A stretch of 20,638 nt of DNA from an uncultured Alphaproteobacteria bacterium. GTDB taxonomy: Bacteria > Pseudomonadota > Alphaproteobacteria > Rickettsiales > UBA1997. A model generated the notes under the pieces. That model did no database searches and was not told where the DNA came from. It worked only from the letters and a program-made list of their open reading frames with translations. A program made the translations under genes and the position numbers. This document shows positions 6,608 through 14,151 of the stretch, one piece after another. Position 1 is the first letter of the stretch. Each line of letters opens with the position of its first letter. The stretch spans positions 1-20,638 of the forward strand of contig CAIUFU010000149.1 in assembly GCA_903898475.1 (NCBI GenBank), in the 5' to 3' direction.

Positions 6608-8326
6608 ATGACAGAAAAATCATTCGAACAAGAAAATCCTTTTGCCCAAGAAAACTTTGCTGAGCTTTTCGAAGAATATGAAAAAGACAGTCAAAAGCTA
6701 GTAGAAGGCACCGTCGTTAAAGGCGTAATCGTTGGCATCAGCGACAAAGGTGTGGCAATTGATATCGGCGCAAAATCAGTCGGATTCATTGACATTGCAG
6801 AATTTAAAAGAGACGGCGAAGTTTCTGAAGGAGACGTTGTTGACGTTTTCTTGGAACGCCTAGAAAACAAAAGAGGCGAACTAATCGTTAGCCGTGATAA
6901 TGCTAGAAGATACATTAATTGGTATTTCTTGAAAAATTGTCTTGAAGACAAAACTACTATTGAGGGAACAATCATCGGAAAAGTTAAAGGCGGCTTCGCA
7001 GTTGACGTTAACGGCATCACTTGCTTCTTGCCTAGAAGCCAAGTTGACACCATGCTCCTTACTGATGACACCTTTTTGATTAACAAAGTTGAAAAATTAC
7101 AAGTTCTTAAAATTGACGATATCCGCGGTAACGTGGTTGTTTCAAGAAGAGCTATTTTGGAAACTCAACGTAACGTCGAAAAAGATAAAGTTCTTGCCAC
7201 AATCAAAGTGGGCGATGCTCTAGACGGTATGGTTAAAAATATTACCGACTACGGTGCATTTATCGATTTCGGTTCGTTTGACGGTTTGTTGCACTTAACT
7301 GACATCTCTTGGTGCAGAGTTCGCCACCCATCTGAAGCTTTGAAAGTTGGACAAGAAGTTAAAGTTCAAGTTATCAAATTTGACGCTGAAACTAAACGCG
7401 TTTCTCTTGGCATGAAGCAATTGCAACAAAATCCTTGGGAATCAATCGCTCAAAGATACCCAGTTGGCGCAGTTGTGAAAGGTAAAGTTACCAACATGAC
7501 TACTTACGGTGCTTTCGTTGAAATCGAAGCTGGCATTGAAGGTCTAGTTCACGTTTCAGAAATGAGCTGGTTGAAAAACAACTCAACTCCAAACAAATTT
7601 ATCGCGTCAGGTCAAGAAGTTGAAGTTATGGTTTTGGACATCAACTCTCAAAACCACCGTATTTCTCTAGGCATGAAACAATGCGAGAAAAATCCTTGGC
7701 AAGCTTTCTCTGAAAATCACCAAGTTGGTGATGTAGTTGAAGGTGTTGTGAAAAACTTCACTGAATTCGGTCTTTTCATTGGCTTCGATAGCGGTGTTGA
7801 TGGTTTGATTCACGTTTCTGACATTTCTGCAGAAGGCGCTCCTGAAGAAGTTTTGAAGAAATTCAAAAAAGATGAAAAAATCAAAGTAATGGTTTTGGGC
7901 AGCAACTACGAAAAAGAACGTATCAGCCTTGGCATCAGACAGCTTACCAGCACAACTTTCAAAGACGATTTGAACAAAATCGAAACTGGTTTGATCGTGT
8001 CTTGCGTGATCATCAATGTTAAAAAAGACTTCCTAGAAGTTGAATTAGACAGCGGTTTGAAAGCTATCATCAAAAGACTTGATTTGTCTAACAGCAAATC
8101 AGATCAAAAAACTGAAAAATATGAAGTTGGCGACAGAATCGAAGCCAAAGTTATGTTGTTCAACAAAGTTAGCGGAAAATTGCTTTTGTCGATCAAAGAC
8201 ATGGAATCAGATGAGCAAGAAGCTCACATCTATTCTGGTGCAGCCGACACAGGAAACACACTTGCCAGCATTTCTGGTGACTTCCTAGAGTCACTTGCTG
8301 CAAGCAAAGAAAAAAAAGAAGAATAG
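6608..8326 (+). CDS. rpsA: Ribosomal protein S1, six S1 domains
   Basis: S1 binds mRNA on the 30S subunit and promotes initiation, especially where Shine-Dalgarno signals are weak. The 572 residues contain six S1/OB repeats, starting at about residues 35, 119, 203, 290, 377 and 463. The central repeats show the classic pattern, e.g. ITDYGAFIDFG with GLLHLTDISW, and TTYGAFVEIE with GLVHVSEMSW. The first two and the last are more diverged, as usual for bacterial S1. An acidic, Lys/Glu-rich tail ends the protein. No Shine-Dalgarno precedes the ATG (CTCCCCATTT), as in other rpsA genes. It has a predicted strong promoter and a structured leader. sppA follows after 6 bases. Confidence 0.98.
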   Translation: MTEKSFEQENPFAQENFAELFEEYEKDSQKLVEGTVVKGVIVGISDKGVAIDIGAKSVGFIDIAEFKRDGEVSEGDVVDVFLERLENKRGELIVSRDNARRYINWYFLKNCLEDKTTIEGTIIGKVKGGFAVDVNGITCFLPRSQVDTMLLTDDTFLINKVEKLQVLKIDDIRGNVVVSRRAILETQRNVEKDKVLATIKVGDALDGMVKNITDYGAFIDFGSFDGLLHLTDISWCRVRHPSEALKVGQEVKVQVIKFDAETKRVSLGMKQLQQNPWESIAQRYPVGAVVKGKVTNMTTYGAFVEIEAGIEGLVHVSEMSWLKNNSTPNKFIASGQEVEVMVLDINSQNHRISLGMKQCEKNPWQAFSENHQVGDVVEGVVKNFTEFGLFIGFDSGVDGLIHVSDISAEGAPEEVLKKFKKDEKIKVMVLGSNYEKERISLGIRQLTSTTFKDDLNKIETGLIVSCVIINVKKDFLEVELDSGLKAIIKRLDLSNSKSDQKTEKYEVGDRIEAKVMLFNKVSGKLLLSIKDMESDEQEAHIYSGAADTGNTLASISGDFLESLAASKEKKEE

Positions 8327-8332
8327 GTTAGA

Positions 8333-9250
8333 ATGTCTGACAATCTCGCCGCCTTAATTTATTTGAAGGATAAGGTTCACAAGTGGAAAAACATTGCGCT
8401 TTTGCTATGTGTTTTTTCCACGCTCCTTGCCATCAAATTTATTTTTGGCGGCAGTTTGTCAGATGGTTTACTTGATGGCGATTGTATCGCGAGCATCAAG
8501 GTTGAAGGAGTAATTTTAGAAGATGATTTTCGTAGCAAAACTTTAAAAGAACTCGCCGAAGAAAAATCGGTAAAAGCTGTTATTGTTAATATCGACAGCC
8601 CGGGTGGTGGCATTGTTGGTAGTGAAATTTTATTTGATGATCTACGCACAATCGCTGCAAAAAAACCACTAGTTGTAATTATGGGATCAGTTGCGGCGTC
8701 AGGCGGCTACATGGCTGCAGTGGCATCCGACTACATTATTGCGCATAATGGCACATTGACTGGTTCAATTGGTGTCTTGATGGAATCTCAAGAATTTACC
8801 GAACTTGCCAAAAAAGTTGGCGTTAAATTTAACACTTACAAATCGGCACCGCTTAAAGCGAGTCCCTCACCATTTGAAAAATCCACTCCACTAGTTGACC
8901 GCGTTGTCAAAGAAACCATTGCTGACTCTTACCAATTTTTTACTGATTTAGTGCGCGACAGAAGGGGTGCAAAAATTAATAAAGAATTTGCGGCTGTTGT
9001 TTTTGACGGACGAGTATTTACCGGAAGACAAGCTTTAAGAGCTGGATTAATTGATGAAATCGGCGGCAAAGATCAGGCGCTTTCGTATCTAGAAGCTAAC
9101 AAAATTAACGTGAAGAAATTGCCAATTCATGAAATTGAAATCACCAAAAAAGAAGAAAAATTCCTCGATAAATTTGTAAGTCAGATACCGTTTTTTGGTG
9201 GTGCAAAAACTGCAAATTCTAATCACCAAATTATGGCGATAATGAATTAG
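8333..9250 (+). CDS. sppA: Signal peptide peptidase SppA-type serine protease (S49 family)
   Basis: A 305-residue membrane-anchored protease of the short, single-domain SppA type, which degrades cleaved signal peptides or membrane proteins. One membrane segment lies at about residues 20-39 (IALLLCVFSTLLAIKFIFGG), leaving the catalytic domain outside the cytoplasm. Catalytic Ser123 is in SVAASGGYMAA and the probable general-base Lys175 in KSAPLKASPSPFE. The conserved IDSPGGG (residues 87-93) and GTLTGSIGV (140-148) segments are also present. It starts 6 bases after rpsA, so it probably shares that promoter. A long imperfect inverted repeat follows directly after the stop codon. Confidence 0.93.
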   Translation: MSDNLAALIYLKDKVHKWKNIALLLCVFSTLLAIKFIFGGSLSDGLLDGDCIASIKVEGVILEDDFRSKTLKELAEEKSVKAVIVNIDSPGGGIVGSEILFDDLRTIAAKKPLVVIMGSVAASGGYMAAVASDYIIAHNGTLTGSIGVLMESQEFTELAKKVGVKFNTYKSAPLKASPSPFEKSTPLVDRVVKETIADSYQFFTDLVRDRRGAKINKEFAAVVFDGRVFTGRQALRAGLIDEIGGKDQALSYLEANKINVKKLPIHEIEITKKEEKFLDKFVSQIPFFGGAKTANSNHQIMAIMN

Positions 9251-9300
9251 CAAATATAGTTGCGAAGCCACGTCAAACGGGCTTCGAAACTTATGTTTGC
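9250..9300. repeat. Long imperfect inverted repeat between sppA and acpP
   Basis: CGAAGCC (9263-9269) pairs perfectly with GGCTTCG (9280-9286). The outer segments GCAAATATAGTT and AACTTATGTTTGC extend the pairing with small bulges, so nearly the whole 51 bases can fold. It begins in the last base of the sppA stop codon and ends in the predicted acpP -35 box. There is no T tract, so it is not a classical intrinsic terminator. It may stabilise the rpsA-sppA transcript end. Confidence 0.55.
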
Positions 9301-9324
9301 TATTTAAATTTGGGAATTTAGGTT
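9297..9324 (+). promoter_or_regulatory. Predicted acpP promoter (TTGCTA - 16 bp - TAGGTT, GC-rich discriminator)
   Basis: TTGCTA (9297-9302) and TAGGTT (9319-9324) are 16 bases apart and followed by GCCGCGCC. The design matches the predicted rpsA and tRNA-Val promoters. The expected leader is about 70 bases and includes a small AGCTTT/AAAGCT hairpin. Confidence 0.6.
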
Positions 9325-9401
9325 GCCGCGCCTCAGCTTTTTTAAAGCTTTCGAATCGGGTTTTAATTTCAAAACTTTTATATCAATCAATCCTAATTTT
9401 T

Positions 9402-9644
9402 ATGACTAACAACACCGAGATTTTTGACAGAGTTAAAAAAATCATCATCAACCATTTGGGCGCTGAAGAAGCTAAAGTTGTAGAAGCTGCAAATTTCATC
9501 GATGACCTAGGCGCAGACAGCTTAGACCAAGTTGAATTAGTTATGGCATTCGAAGAAGAATTCGGGATCGAAATCCCTGACGAAGCTGCAGAAAAAATCA
9601 CAACTGTTGGCAGCGCGGTTAAATACATTTCTGAAAACATGTAA
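9402..9644 (+). CDS. acpP: Acyl carrier protein
   Basis: An 80-residue acidic protein that carries growing acyl chains on a phosphopantetheine arm during fatty acid synthesis. The attachment serine is Ser40 in DDLGADSLDQVELVM, the ACP signature. The frame is open back to 9297, which would add 35 residues, but these hydrophobic and basic residues do not resemble ACP and the upstream start lies inside the predicted -35 box. ATG 9402 gives a normal ACP length and start (MTNNTEIFDRVKKII), so I chose it. No Shine-Dalgarno is visible before it. The gene stands alone with its own predicted promoter and terminator; in many bacteria it lies beside fabG and fabF, which are not here. Confidence 0.97.
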   Translation: MTNNTEIFDRVKKIIINHLGAEEAKVVEAANFIDDLGADSLDQVELVMAFEEEFGIEIPDEAAEKITTVGSAVKYISENM

Positions 9645-9661
9645 TTGGTGTTTTCTAATAG

Positions 9662-9698
9662 AAAAAGCCTCTGAGGTTTTGCCTCAGGGGCTTTTTTT
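9662..9698 (+). terminator. Intrinsic terminator of acpP
   Basis: AGCCTCTGAGG (9666-9676) pairs with CCTCAGGGGCT (9682-9692, one G-T pair) around a TTTTG loop, followed by seven T. It starts about 20 bases after the acpP stop codon and is a textbook rho-independent terminator. Confidence 0.93.
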
Positions 9699-9705
9699 AT
9701 GTCTG

Positions 9706-9820
9706 TAATTTTTATAGCTCCCTGAGCAAAGGCCGAAGGCCGTCGTCGAAGGGCCTGAAACTCGGAGATTCGGGACCCTTCGACGACGCTCGCGCTTTGC
9801 TCAGGGACCTATAAAAATTA
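9706..9820. repeat. Large palindromic element between acpP and queC, including the queC stop codon
   Basis: The outer flanks TAATTTTTATAG and CTATAAAAATTA, inner arms around TCCCTGAGCAAAG and GTCGTCGAAGGG, and a centre with CCTGAA/TTCGGG pairing make one long hairpin. The two arms differ mainly in a short variable part (GCCGAAGGCC against CGCGAGC). The right outer flank contains the queC stop codon (TAA, 9818-9820 on the minus strand). The core (CCCTGAGC ... GTCGAAGGG) resembles that of the palindrome inside hscA. It could serve as transcript end for queC. Confidence 0.85.
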
Positions 9821-10507
9821 AACGTAATCGAGTGGATCCTTAATCCCAGCCGCCTCAAAACCATCGAGCCTCAGCTTACAAGAATCACAATGCCCACAAG
9901 AAAGAATCTCCTCACCTTGCACCACTGGATCGTAGCAAGAATGAGTTTGTGAATAATCCACACCCAACTCCAAACCCTTGGCAATAATTTCCTTTTTACT
10001 TAACAAAATCAGCGGTGCCTTAATTTTAAAGCGTCCGTGATTTTCAATCCCAGCAACTGTTGCCAAATCAGCCAGCCTTTCAAAAGTTTCAATAAATTCT
10101 GGCCTACAATCAGGATAGCCGCTGTAATCAACCGCATTGACGCCAATAAAAATATCAAAAGCGCCAACCACTTCGGCGTAAGCTAGGGCGTAAGATAAAA
10201 AAATTGTATTGCGCGCCGGAACGTAAGTGATGGGAATTTGATTAAACTTAGAAGTCTTTTGGTCTTTGGGCACGGCAATTTCGTCAGTCAAAGCGGAGTG
10301 ACCGAAAATTCTTAAATCAATCTTAGCAGTTTTATGTTCTTTAGCGCCCAAATTTTTGGCGATTTTCTGCGCTGATTTTAACTCAATTTCATGACGTTGT
10401 CCGTAAGAAAAACTCAAAGCATAAGTTTCAAAACCCATATTTCTGGCAATAGCAAGAACCGTTGTAGAATCTAATCCGCCGCTTAACAGCACGATGGCTT
10501 TTTTCAT
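9818..10507 (-). CDS. queC: 7-cyano-7-deazaguanine (preQ0) synthase QueC
   Basis: QueC uses ATP and ammonia to turn 7-carboxy-7-deazaguanine into preQ0 on the way to queuosine in tRNA. The 229 residues show the PP-loop LLSGGLDSTT (7-16) and the zinc site Cys191 (HSCYDP), Cys204, Cys207 and Cys210 (SCGHCDSCKLR). VPARNTIFLS (96-105) is also typical. The other de novo queuosine genes are not in the window. It is a single gene, divergent from tRNA-Val. No Shine-Dalgarno precedes the ATG. Its stop codon lies in the outer flank of the 9706-9820 palindrome. Confidence 0.97.
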   Translation of the reverse strand: MKKAIVLLSGGLDSTTVLAIARNMGFETYALSFSYGQRHEIELKSAQKIAKNLGAKEHKTAKIDLRIFGHSALTDEIAVPKDQKTSKFNQIPITYVPARNTIFLSYALAYAEVVGAFDIFIGVNAVDYSGYPDCRPEFIETFERLADLATVAGIENHGRFKIKAPLILLSKKEIIAKGLELGVDYSQTHSCYDPVVQGEEILSCGHCDSCKLRLDGFEAAGIKDPLDYV

Positions 10508-10525
10508 GAAAAAGAAGTTTAAAAA

Positions 10526-10553
10526 TTGACTAAAGATTTTGCGATTTTATGTT
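10526..10553 (+). promoter_or_regulatory. Predicted tRNA-Val promoter (TTGACT - 16 bp - TATGTT, GC-rich discriminator)
   Basis: TTGACT (10526-10531) and TATGTT (10548-10553) are 16 bases apart and are followed by GCGCTGCCTTC. This is almost the same as downstream of the rpsA -10 box (GCGCGACCTTC). The tRNA starts about 28 bases after the expected transcript start. Confidence 0.6.
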
Positions 10554-10587
10554 GCGCTGCCTTCTATTAAAACAAAGAAATATTTTT

Positions 10588-10664
10588 GGGTGGTTAGCTC
10601 AGTTGGTTAGAGCGCTACGTTGACATCGTAGAGGTCGGAAGTTCGAGTCTTCTATCACCCACCA
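10588..10664 (+). tRNA. tRNA-Val (anticodon GAC)
   Basis: A 77-base cloverleaf with encoded CCA. The acceptor stem GGGTGGT pairs with ATCACCC (one G-T pair), followed by discriminator A and CCA. The D arm is TAGCTCAGTTGGTTAGAGC-like, the anticodon stem is CTACG/CGTAG with loop TTGACAT (anticodon GAC at 10622-10624), and the T loop is TTCGAGT. GAC reads valine codons GUC and GUU. It has its own predicted promoter. An unrecognised gene starts 41 bases downstream on the same strand. Confidence 0.97.
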
Positions 10665-10704
10665 AATTCTCCGCTTTTTTCCTGCCAATAAATCGAAATT
10701 AAAA

Positions 10705-12279
10705 ATGAAATTACCACCAATTGGAAATGGTAAAAGTGCAGAACAATTAGATCTAGAACGAGCAGCAGCTCAAAAGATGAGAGATGATTTAGAAAGACTA
10801 GAAGAGGACAGGGAAGCAGGCATAGAAACTATCATAGATGACGAGGAGGCGGAAAATTATGTTTTTGGTGCGGCCGACTTTCAACAGCAAGTTTTATCAC
10901 AAGAAAAAGAATCAAGCGTTTTGGCATCTCCTCTTGAATCGGCGGTTAATGGTTTCGTAAAAATAGCTTTAGACAAAGTTGTTGAAGCAAATGTTGCAGA
11001 GCTTGAAGAAAGCAAACGAAAATTATCCGGCGAGTCAGCTCAACCTAAACTTTCACAACAGCAAAGCGATGTTTTGCAACAAGTCGATCAAGACTTGCAG
11101 ATAGATCTTGGGCTCGGGGAAGAGCTTGTCGCTAAGTTAGAATCTGATCCAGCTAAGGCCAAGACGGCATTTGAAAATATCTCAGCGCTTCTTAAAGATG
11201 GCGCGCAAGACAGCGCACAAAAGAAATCGGCAATAGGCGCGATTGGCAATGAAACTAACGATTCAGCGCTGCAAATTTTTGCTAATATGTCTCAAGAGAT
11301 TATTGGCCTAAAAGATGAGGGGAAAATCAGCGAAGAAAAAGAGAAACAGGTTATACAAAAACTCACAGAACAATTCGCATTTTTAGGTGATGGCCAGAAG
11401 CGCACTGCAGAAGAATCAGTGGAGCTTGCATTAGTTAATGCAGAAAAAGTTTCTACAGATGGGGTGATATTAGTCGCATTGGAAAAAGGTTTGCTCGATA
11501 CGATGAATTCGATCAAAGAAAAAAATCAGCCTGAAGAGTATGAGCAAGATTTTGAAGAGGAAGAAGAGCAAGATGAGATAGAGGAAGATGAAGTAGAGCA
11601 AGATGATCCAGAGGAAGAATCTGAAGAACGGAAAGAATTAAAAAAGAAAAAAGCTCAAGCGCTAAAAAGCACTGATACGAAAGAGCCAGAAGGTCCCGAG
11701 AAAGATCAGAAAAAGAAAAGAGGCATTTCTTACAAAGACGCTGAGGAATTTGCAAAAGTTGCAACAAAGCCAGCTTTGAGACTGGGAATAGCTTTGGCTC
11801 TGGCATTTGCAGTTCCAGGCTTTGGTGTTGTGCTTGCTGCAGGATTTCTTTTGGCTACCAGTTCAAAGGAAGAAGAGAAGCAGAATGAAAAAAAACCGGA
11901 AGATCGTCCTCTAGAAAATGAAGCCGATAAGTATTTGGAAAGGCGCGAAAAAATGAGAGAGCAGATTGAAAAAGGTGGACCAGATACCGAGGTAGGAAAA
12001 GTAACGCATGGAGTTGAGTTGGCGGAGGAAGAAGGTTTGGGTGCAATCGCAAGCACGTTAAAGACGGCAAACAGCTCTTTGAAGAGAGTTGATGGTCCGG
12101 TGCAAGTGGAACAAGGAAAAAAACCTGTATCTCAAGTGTCATCAAAGTTTGATGAACAAACTTTAAAAGAGGCGAGAAGTGCGGTAAGTGGTTTAGATTC
12201 GAATAATCTTGAGAACTCTAGTTCTCATGCAAATGCCACGGTAGTTTCTGTCAAAAAGACTGGGCCAATAACAATCTAA
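10705..12279 (+). CDS. Unrecognised acidic protein with a Glu/Asp-rich linker and one hydrophobic segment
   Basis: I do not recognise this 524-residue protein. It is highly charged and rich in Glu, Lys, Gln and Ser. The first ~270 residues look largely helical with coiled-coil potential (e.g. AEQLDLERAAAQKMRDDLER near the start). Residues about 277-310 form an almost continuous acidic run from an imperfect repeat (EEEQDEIEEDEVEQDDPEEE). A Lys-rich patch follows (312-339). A single Gly/Ala-rich hydrophobic stretch at 357-384 could span or insert into a membrane. The rest is polar and disordered-looking with many Ser and Asn. There is no N-terminal signal peptide. A membrane-inserting secreted protein or effector is one possibility, a structural protein another; both are speculation. 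It starts 41 bases after tRNA-Val and converges on lepA. Confidence 0.85.
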   Translation: MKLPPIGNGKSAEQLDLERAAAQKMRDDLERLEEDREAGIETIIDDEEAENYVFGAADFQQQVLSQEKESSVLASPLESAVNGFVKIALDKVVEANVAELEESKRKLSGESAQPKLSQQQSDVLQQVDQDLQIDLGLGEELVAKLESDPAKAKTAFENISALLKDGAQDSAQKKSAIGAIGNETNDSALQIFANMSQEIIGLKDEGKISEEKEKQVIQKLTEQFAFLGDGQKRTAEESVELALVNAEKVSTDGVILVALEKGLLDTMNSIKEKNQPEEYEQDFEEEEEQDEIEEDEVEQDDPEEESEERKELKKKKAQALKSTDTKEPEGPEKDQKKKRGISYKDAEEFAKVATKPALRLGIALALAFAVPGFGVVLAAGFLLATSSKEEEKQNEKKPEDRPLENEADKYLERREKMREQIEKGGPDTEVGKVTHGVELAEEEGLGAIASTLKTANSSLKRVDGPVQVEQGKKPVSQVSSKFDEQTLKEARSAVSGLDSNNLENSSSHANATVVSVKKTGPITI

Positions 12280-12280
12280 T

Positions 12281-12310
12281 AAAAAAGGAGAGGTTTTTAC
12301 TACTCTCCTT
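12281..12310 (-). terminator. Terminator of lepA, shared with the convergent gene
   Basis: AAGGAGAG (12285-12292) and CTCTCCTT (12303-12310) form an 8-base perfect stem with a 10-base loop. On the minus strand the stem runs into six T, immediately after the lepA stop. On the plus strand no T run follows, so it mainly serves lepA. Confidence 0.8.
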
Positions 12311-12313
12311 GAA

Positions 12314-14146
12314 TTAATGTTCGTCTAATTTTAGCGCCGCTAAAAACGCACTTTGCGGAATTTCTACATTACCGATTTCGCGCATTTTTTTCTTACCTTT
12401 TTTCTGCTTATCTAAAAGTTTTCGTTTGCGCGAAATGTCGCCGCCGTAGCATTTGGCGGTCACGTCTTTACGCATTGCAGTGACGGTTTCACGAGCCACG
12501 ATTTTGCCGCCGATGGTGGCTTGAATCGCAATGTTAAACATTTGTTTTGGAATCAGATCTTTCAGCTTAGCGCAAATTGCACGTCCCCTGCCTTCAGCGC
12601 GAACTTTGTGAGTGATGAATGAAAGCGCGTCAACCGGCTCGCCGTTAACCATGATGGTTAGTTTAACCAATTGGCTTTCTTCATAACCATCCATTTGCCA
12701 ATCGAAACTGGCATATCCTCTAGAGCAAGATTTCAAGCGGTCGTAGAAGTCATAAACAATTTCGTTAAGCGGCAGGCGATAAACCAACATGGCGCGATCT
12801 CCCACGTAGCTTAACTCTTTTTGAATGCCGCGTTTTTGGGTGCAAAGGTCTAAAACTGATCCGAGATATTCGTCTGGCGTCATGATTGTCGCCTTAATCC
12901 ACGGCTCTTCCATTTTATCAATTTTCATCACATCCGGCATTTCGGCGGGGCTGTGAACGTAGAGCAAATCTTTCTCTTTTTCTTCCTGCGACAAGTTGCG
13001 GGTGCGCATGCTGTAAACTTTGTAAATCACCGATGGCGCTGTGGTGATTAAGTCTAAATCAAATTCGCGCTCAAGACGTTCTTGGATAATTTCCAAATGC
13101 AAAAGACCTAAGAAACCGCAGCGGAAGCCGTGTCCTAAAGCTGAAGAGGTTTCTGGCTCATATTCAAAACTGGCATCGTTTAAATGCAGTTTGCCAAGTG
13201 CGTCGCGGAATTTTTCGAAGTCAGAAGCGTCAATTGGGTAAATGCCGCAGAAAACCACCGGCTGATTTTGTTTAAATCCGGGCAATAAAGTTGCGGTGTC
13301 GTTGGTTGACAAAACGATGGTGTCGCCAACTTTACAATCTGCAACTTGCTTAATTTGAGCGTTTAAGAATCCTACTTCACCGGCCTTTAAGTCTTCGCAG
13401 AAAACTTTTTTCGGGGTGAAAAATCCAACCGAATCAACCTGGTAAACGGCATTTGCCGCCATCATTTTTATTTTTTGACCCTTCTTAATTGAGCCGTTAA
13501 TGACGCGCACCAAAACGATTACGCCAAGATATGGATCATACCAACTATCAATCAAAAGCGCTTTGAAATCGCCGTTTAAATCGCCTTTTGGGGCAGGAAG
13601 TTTTTTTACAATTGCCTCAAGTGTCTCGTGAATTCCAACGCCGGTTTTAGCTGAAACTAAAATTGCTTCTGAGGTGTCGATGCCAATTACTTCTTCAATT
13701 TGTTTTTTAACGCTTTCTGGGTCAGATGCCGGAAGGTCTATTTTGTTTAGAACCGGAACGATCTCGTGATTATTGTCGATTGCCTGATAAACGTTGGCCA
13801 AAGTTTGCGCCTCAACGCCTTGAGTTGAATCAACTACTAAAATTGAACCCTCGCAAGCCGCCAAACATCTGCTCACTTCATAGCCAAAATCAACGTGGCC
13901 AGGAGTATCCATCAAATTCAACATGTAAGTAATGCCGTCATCTGCTTTGTAGGCAAGGCGCACGGTTTGGGCTTTAATCGTGATGCCGCGCTCTTTTTCA
14001 ATATCCATCGAATCAAGAATTTGCGCTGACATTTCACGCGCTTCAATAGCGCCGCATTCTTGAATTAAGCGATCAGAAAGAGTTGATTTGCCATGATCAA
14101 TATGGGCAACAATCGAGAAGTTGCGGATGTGGGAGAGGGAAGTCAT
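12314..14146 (-). CDS. lepA: Elongation factor 4 (LepA), ribosome-associated GTPase
   Basis: EF4/LepA is a translational GTPase acting on the ribosome in initiation or back-translocation. The 610 residues are near the usual ~600. GTPase motifs are in order: AHIDHGKST (14-22), ERGITIKAQ (52-60), DTPGHVDF (80-87), NKID (about 134), SAKTG (about 164). The LepA-specific C-terminal part is present, ending with KGKKKMREIGNVEIPQSAF. No Shine-Dalgarno is seen before the ATG. It lies 5 bases downstream of a dinD-like gene, so the two are probably one transcript, an unusual partner for lepA. Confidence 0.98.
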   Translation of the reverse strand: MTSLSHIRNFSIVAHIDHGKSTLSDRLIQECGAIEAREMSAQILDSMDIEKERGITIKAQTVRLAYKADDGITYMLNLMDTPGHVDFGYEVSRCLAACEGSILVVDSTQGVEAQTLANVYQAIDNNHEIVPVLNKIDLPASDPESVKKQIEEVIGIDTSEAILVSAKTGVGIHETLEAIVKKLPAPKGDLNGDFKALLIDSWYDPYLGVIVLVRVINGSIKKGQKIKMMAANAVYQVDSVGFFTPKKVFCEDLKAGEVGFLNAQIKQVADCKVGDTIVLSTNDTATLLPGFKQNQPVVFCGIYPIDASDFEKFRDALGKLHLNDASFEYEPETSSALGHGFRCGFLGLLHLEIIQERLEREFDLDLITTAPSVIYKVYSMRTRNLSQEEKEKDLLYVHSPAEMPDVMKIDKMEEPWIKATIMTPDEYLGSVLDLCTQKRGIQKELSYVGDRAMLVYRLPLNEIVYDFYDRLKSCSRGYASFDWQMDGYEESQLVKLTIMVNGEPVDALSFITHKVRAEGRGRAICAKLKDLIPKQMFNIAIQATIGGKIVARETVTAMRKDVTAKCYGGDISRKRKLLDKQKKGKKKMREIGNVEIPQSAFLAALKLDEH

Positions 14147-14151
14147 TATTT

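Noticed and set aside
6691..7086. 131-codon minus-strand open frame inside rpsA
   Set aside because: Shadow of the second S1 domain region; Ser/Pro-rich product typical of antisense reading.
9297..9401. Upstream extension of acpP
   Set aside because: The added 35 residues do not resemble ACP, and the first codon falls within the predicted promoter.
10665..10704. Attachment site at the 3' end of tRNA-Val
   Set aside because: No second copy of the tRNA end and no integrase in the window.
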